Source of the DNA: Planctomycetaceae bacterium
GTDB lineage: Bacteria; Planctomycetota; Planctomycetia; Pirellulales; Thermoguttaceae
NCBI GenBank assembly: GCA_031283825.1
Contig: JAITAZ010000438.1
Location: 1 to 9,274, forward strand
DNA: 9,274 nt
Reading direction: 5' to 3'
Below are positions 6,025-9,274 of this stretch, piece by piece. The notes under the pieces are model-generated. The model worked only from the letters and a program-made list of their open reading frames with translations. It did no database searches and had not been told where the DNA came from. Positions within the stretch are counted from its first letter, which is position 1; every line of letters begins with the position of its first letter. The translations under genes were made by a program, and so were the position numbers.

Positions 6025-7491
6025 TTACAAAACTAATTCGTTTAATTCGTCGTTTGAGTTGGTTGTTGTTTCTTGGTCTTTATTGGATTCGATTATTGTT
6101 GATTCTTTTTGATCTTTTTCAATCGAAATATTTTCTTCCGTTGGTAAGATGTCTTCATGATAAATTGCAACGGCGACTAGAGCAAATGAAACGACTCCAA
6201 ATCTTCCCATAAACATTATTGTTACAATAATTATTTTTCCGGCAATTGTTAACTCCGGCGTGATGCCTCTACTCAAACCAACCGTACTCAACGCCGACGC
6301 GACTTCTAAAACGACGTCTTCAAATTTATGACTCTCAAAGGTCAACAATAAATACGCTCCAATCGAAAACGTAATCAAATATAACGCAAACGCCGCAAAC
6401 GCCGCATTGATCCTGCCATGAGGTATCACACATCCAAAAAACGTAATCTCCCGACGCCCATGAACCGAACTCAATATTGTCGCTATTGCCGCCGACCATG
6501 TCGTACATTTTAATCCTCCTCCCGTTCCGCACGGAGACGCGCCAAGTAACATCAATATTATTATTATCATCGCCGTAGCCGCAGATAATTGACTAATCGG
6601 ATACGTACAAAATCCAGACGTCGTCGTAGCAGATACCGTCTGAAAAAAAGAAACAAGCAACCGCTCCTTAATCGGAAGAGACGCTACATTCGCATCAAAA
6701 AAAAGCAATACCGAACCAACCAACACCGCAGAAAACGTCGAAATAAGAATTATCCGCGTCGTCAATGTCGTTCTAAATTTTACGCCAGAATCGCCAACGC
6801 TCGGCTCGTAATTTATCGCCCTGTATATCGCACGAGAAAAATCATCAAGAACTATAAAACCAATCGCGCCAAGTAAAGTTAACGTCATTATAATAATGTT
6901 GATCTTCACATTGTCAGCAAATTGCAAAAACCCGCCCGAAAACGTACTAAAACCCGCCGTACAAAACGACGTAACCGAATGAAATAACGCCGCCCAAAAC
7001 GGATTCGGAACGCCGCGCTCCGTAAAAGCCTGCCAAAGTAATAACGTCCCAATCGCCTCTATCGAAAACGTAAACGCAATAATATGCTTCAAGAATACAG
7101 TAGATCTAAACGTCGAAGGCATCGAAAAAATCGCTCGTCCGATATTTATTCTATTATCCGAAACGTGTCCTTTTGATGCGAGAATCGCGTATGAGCCGAT
7201 TATCATGTAGCCTAGTCCGCCCATTTGGACTCCAATTAAAATTACTAACTCGCCCCAAAAATTGTAAACTTCAGCAGGGTTAATCGGTAAAAGTCCAGAC
7301 GTGCTGATTACCGACGTCGCGATAACTAACGTATCTATCCAATCGACAGAATCAACGCGGGATTGCCAACATATCGGCAAACTTAACAATAAAAATACGC
7401 CGAATATGTGAATAACATACAAAATAAAAATCGCATGAACTGGTCGAAGTCCGCCAAACCAGCACATTAAACGCTTAAATAAAGTCAGCAT
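6025..7491 (-). CDS. trkH: TrkH/KtrB-family potassium uptake channel subunit
   Basis: This 488-aa integral membrane protein has the four-fold M1-P-M2 repeat of the TrkH/KtrB/HKT superfamily, which lets K+ cross the inner membrane. The four pore-loop glycines can be seen: TSVISTSGL (G66), SVTSFCTAGF (G180), TVSATTTSGF (G294) and EVASALSTVGL (G405). IGVQMGGLGYM (about 86-96) and LGASPCGTGGGLK (about 316-328) are family signatures; the latter has Cys321 where Gly is common. Length is close to TrkH, but the short N-terminus leading directly into P17 and LLLSLP is more KtrB-like. Residues of about 455-488 form a polar, acidic cytoplasmic tail. Family members work with a TrkA/KtrA RCK subunit, which is not in this window. 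The start ATG follows TTAAATTAAAAA with no Shine-Dalgarno. The gene is convergent with the secreted-protein gene and divergent from paaK. Confidence 0.95.
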   Translation of the reverse strand: MLTLFKRLMCWFGGLRPVHAIFILYVIHIFGVFLLLSLPICWQSRVDSVDWIDTLVIATSVISTSGLLPINPAEVYNFWGELVILIGVQMGGLGYMIIGSYAILASKGHVSDNRINIGRAIFSMPSTFRSTVFLKHIIAFTFSIEAIGTLLLWQAFTERGVPNPFWAALFHSVTSFCTAGFSTFSGGFLQFADNVKINIIIMTLTLLGAIGFIVLDDFSRAIYRAINYEPSVGDSGVKFRTTLTTRIILISTFSAVLVGSVLLFFDANVASLPIKERLLVSFFQTVSATTTSGFCTYPISQLSAATAMIIIILMLLGASPCGTGGGLKCTTWSAAIATILSSVHGRREITFFGCVIPHGRINAAFAAFALYLITFSIGAYLLLTFESHKFEDVVLEVASALSTVGLSRGITPELTIAGKIIIVTIMFMGRFGVVSFALVAVAIYHEDILPTEENISIEKDQKESTIIESNKDQETTTNSNDELNELVL

Positions 7492-7509
7492 TTTTTAATT
7501 TAATTTTGG

Positions 7510-7562
7510 GTAAACGTTCACGAGTTTGTTAAATTCCGAATTTTAAAACCGTGAACGGTTAC
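7510..7562. repeat. Inverted pair of the 13-bp motif before trkH
   Basis: GTAAACGTTCACG at 7510-7522 faces CGTGAACGGTTAC at 7550-7562 across 27 nt containing AAATTCCGAATTTT, itself a small dyad. The arms match at 12 of 13 positions. The pair sits 19-71 nt upstream of the trkH-like start codon on the - strand, where an operator or an mRNA leader stem-loop would act. The right half extends to 7576 as the 46-bp repeat shared with 5859-5904. Confidence 0.65.
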
Positions 7563-7640
7563 AAATTCTCTTTGCCAAAACGTCATAATTTATAACTTTA
7601 ACGACTTGCCGATAATATGCAAGTTGACGCAAAAAACCAT

Positions 7641-7668
7641 TTGACATTTTTTTATTAGAAGCTAAAAT
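7641..7668 (+). promoter_or_regulatory. Candidate sigma70-type promoter for paaK
   Basis: TTGACA at 7641-7646 is a perfect -35 consensus, and TAAAAT at 7663-7668 matches the -10 consensus at 5 of 6 positions with a 16-bp spacer. Transcription would start near 7675 and leave a leader of about 265 nt before the ATG at 7941. Promoter-like hexamers are common in AT-rich DNA, but this pair is the best I see in the window. Confidence 0.4.
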
Positions 7669-7746
7669 AAGTCAGAAGTTGAAAGTTAGTTAGCAAAATC
7701 AATTGCTGGTTGTCAAATAGAGATTAGCAAACCAAGTGTCAAGTAA

Positions 7747-7776
7747 GTTGTAATTAGTCGTGTTGTAATTAGTCGT
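7747..7776 (+). repeat. Tandem duplication of a 15-mer (GTTGTAATTAGTCGT x2)
   Basis: Two exact adjacent copies of GTTGTAATTAGTCGT occupy 7747-7761 and 7762-7776. They lie in the putative paaK leader. The duplication may be a replication-slippage event or a pair of binding sites in phase at about 1.5 helical turns. Confidence 0.8.
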
Positions 7777-7940
7777 GAATAACTGTAAACGACAAAAATC
7801 AATTGAACTAATTGACGCAAATAAAATGAAAATTTAAAAGCAAACAGTTTGAAATCTTTTTGAGCGTGGGGTTGAGGAGCAGGTTGATAAATTTCGACCT
7901 AGCAAGTAACGTGTGTTTTTTTTAGTTAGACATATATATT

Positions 7941-9218
7941 ATGCGCTGTTTCAATTATATTTCTGAAACGATGTCTCAGGACGAGATAATTCATTTTCAA
8001 AACGTGAAGTTACGAGAGACAATACATTGGGCTTGGGCGCAAAATGGTTTTTTTCGCAAAAGATACACTGAGGCAGGTCTGTTGCGATTACATGACTTTT
8101 GCAACGCCGGAGATCTTATTCATATTCCGTTTACAAACAAGAGTGATTTTCGCGATACATATCCTCTTGGGATGTGTTGCGTTGATCGTCATTTACTTCG
8201 CGAAATGCACATGTCAAGCGGTTCGACAGGAACGGCGGTCGTGATGGCTTACACGTCGTCGGACATCGAGCAGTGGGCGGAATGTATGGCGAGATGTTAT
8301 GTCATGGCAGGGGCAGCCGAAGGAAATGTTGTTCAAATTACGCCGTCGTTTGGATTATTCAACGGCGGATTCGGAATGTATCACGGCGCTCAAAGCGCAG
8401 GTTTATTTGTCGTGCCGGCAGGTTCGGGAAATACGGAACGTCAGATAAAACTTGCTAAAGATTTCGGCACGAAAATTCTTTGCGGCGTGGTTTCTTACGC
8501 TGTTCGAATCTACGAGGTAATGACAACGCTAGGATTAGAATTGCCGGATTTGAAAATCGGAATTTTCGGCGCAGAGAGTTTTTCAGAAGGAATGCGTCAA
8601 AGAATAGAGTCGCAACTTGGCATTGAAGCGTTTGACATCTACGGAATGACAGAGACGGGCGGAGTTGGCACGCTTGGGATGGATTGTGTCGCGCATAATG
8701 GGATTCATGTTTGGGAAGATCATTATTATATAGAGATTATTGATCCGGTAACGAGTAAGAATTTACCGGACGGCGAGCAGGGCGAGTTAGTGATTACGTC
8801 GTTATCAAGACAGGCGATTCCGGTGATTCGATTTAGAACGGGCGATTTGACAAGAGTCGTTTCGAGAGAGAAATGCGATTGCGGACGCACTCATACAAGA
8901 ATAGCAAAAATCGCCGGTCGGACTGATGATATGTTGATTATAAAAGGCGTGAATTTCTTCCCGCAACAAGTAGAGAGCGCGTTGATGGAGATTCCGGGAG
9001 TTCTGCCGCAGTATCAAATTGTAATTGAGGAAACAGACGGAGTACGCGACGTAAGAATAAACGTTGAAGCGGATGAATCTGTAACGGGATATATGATTGA
9101 GAAACATCTAAAAGAACGTCTAGGATTTTCACCCAAAGGCGACATTTTCAAACAGGGAGAATTACCGCGTCAAGAAGATGGAAAAGCAAAAAGAGTAATT
9201 TATAAAATAAACGAATAA
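7941..9218 (+). CDS. paaK: Phenylacetate-CoA ligase-like adenylate-forming enzyme
   Basis: This 425-aa cytoplasmic enzyme is of the ANL superfamily and closest to PaaK (EC 6.2.1.30), which joins an aryl-acetic acid to CoA through an acyl-AMP. Motifs are in order. MSSGSTGT (91-98) is the phosphate-binding A3 loop, and YGMTETGG (234-241) is A5. FRTGD (298-302) is A7, with the D that binds ribose. CDCGRTH (312-318) is typical of PaaK. GRTDDMLIIKG (326-336) covers the A8 hinge, and K415/K417 near the C-terminus are candidates for the A10 lysine. The length matches the compact PaaK family (about 430 aa), far shorter than acetyl-CoA synthetases. An in-frame TAG at 7923-7925 rules out a longer start, and YISETMSQDE fits the usual N-terminus. 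The gene stands alone here: no paa oxygenation genes or indolepyruvate:ferredoxin oxidoreductase genes are visible. The natural substrate could be phenylacetate, indoleacetate or another aryl acid released in anaerobic amino-acid fermentation. Confidence 0.94.
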   Translation: MRCFNYISETMSQDEIIHFQNVKLRETIHWAWAQNGFFRKRYTEAGLLRLHDFCNAGDLIHIPFTNKSDFRDTYPLGMCCVDRHLLREMHMSSGSTGTAVVMAYTSSDIEQWAECMARCYVMAGAAEGNVVQITPSFGLFNGGFGMYHGAQSAGLFVVPAGSGNTERQIKLAKDFGTKILCGVVSYAVRIYEVMTTLGLELPDLKIGIFGAESFSEGMRQRIESQLGIEAFDIYGMTETGGVGTLGMDCVAHNGIHVWEDHYYIEIIDPVTSKNLPDGEQGELVITSLSRQAIPVIRFRTGDLTRVVSREKCDCGRTHTRIAKIAGRTDDMLIIKGVNFFPQQVESALMEIPGVLPQYQIVIEETDGVRDVRINVEADESVTGYMIEKHLKERLGFSPKGDIFKQGELPRQEDGKAKRVIYKINE

Positions 9219-9274
9219 AAACGCATATATCTATAGAATTTTCGTAACGTTTATTTTAATTATTTTCATTTAAC

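Larger units (their letters stand above)
7492..7940. other. Divergent intergenic region between trkH and paaK genes
   Basis: This 449-bp gap carries the 5' ends of both flanking genes. The trkH side (7510-7576) holds an inverted pair of the 13-bp motif. The paaK side (about 7640-7940) has a good sigma70-type promoter candidate followed by about 265 nt of untranslated sequence. That sequence contains a tandem 15-mer, an 11-mer (AAAATCAATTG) at 7695-7705 repeated exactly 100 bp later at 7795-7805, a dyad at 7799-7815, and a short hairpin AGGTTGA/TCGACCT at 7881-7900. I do not recognise a known riboswitch or small RNA. No substantial coding gene is present. Confidence 0.6.

Noticed and set aside
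5883..6212. A + strand frame of 109 codons starting in the repeat at 5883
   Set aside because: It begins inside the dispersed repeat and its second half is antisense to the trkH-like gene. The Leu/Arg-rich product looks like a complement of membrane-helix codons rather than a real protein.
6589..6876. A + strand frame of 95 codons antisense to the trkH-like gene
   Set aside because: Its extreme Arg/Lys content mirrors the antisense of hydrophobic codons. The - strand frame carries all pore motifs of a known family.
8805..9132. Two overlapping - strand frames in the paaK-like gene
   Set aside because: Both are antisense to conserved A7 and A8 motifs of the ligase and have no family features of their own.

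Overview
The window is AT-rich bacterial DNA carrying one tRNA gene and four complete protein genes. The genes are separated by long non-coding stretches that contain unusual palindromic repeats. None of the four start codons has a clear Shine-Dalgarno sequence; each sits behind an A/T-rich leader, for example ATTATTTTTATG or TTAAAAAATG. A large secreted multi-domain protein resembles a family I associate with Planctomycetota. The AAA-ATPase-like/PD-(D/E)XK protein belongs to a family often amplified in anaerobic and gut bacteria. A low-GC, host- or anoxia-associated planctomycete is my best guess, held with low confidence; Bacteroidota or another anaerobic phylum is possible.

Layout: 1-639 is non-coding and contains a 130-bp MITE-like inverted-repeat element (171-300). 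A tRNA-Leu(TAA) lies at 640-722. Next on the + strand come a 575-aa AAA-ATPase-like protein with a C-terminal PD-(D/E)XK nuclease motif (979-2706) and, 66 nt later, a 928-aa secreted protein with a carbohydrate-binding-like N-terminus and a probable TIM-barrel core (2773-5559). The convergent gap 5560-6024 holds a mirror-symmetric array of six short palindromes. A TrkH/KtrB-family K+ channel subunit is on the - strand (6025-7491). A divergent gap of 449 bp (7492-7940), with a repeat-rich putative leader, precedes a phenylacetate-CoA ligase-like enzyme on the + strand (7941-9218).

The genes do not form an obvious pathway: a possible nuclease/ATPase of unknown role, a secreted or envelope protein, an ion channel and an acyl-CoA-forming enzyme. 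No adjacent pair clearly forms an operon, and trkH and paaK point away from each other. The most distinctive content is between the genes. A 13-bp motif (GTAACCGTTCACG or its complement) recurs five times, twice as inverted pairs. Two larger elements share the same nested design, in which hairpins sit inside the arms of a larger inverted repeat. I find no clear evidence of a complete new multi-gene system. The non-coding repeat families and the two poorly characterised proteins are the items most worth following up.
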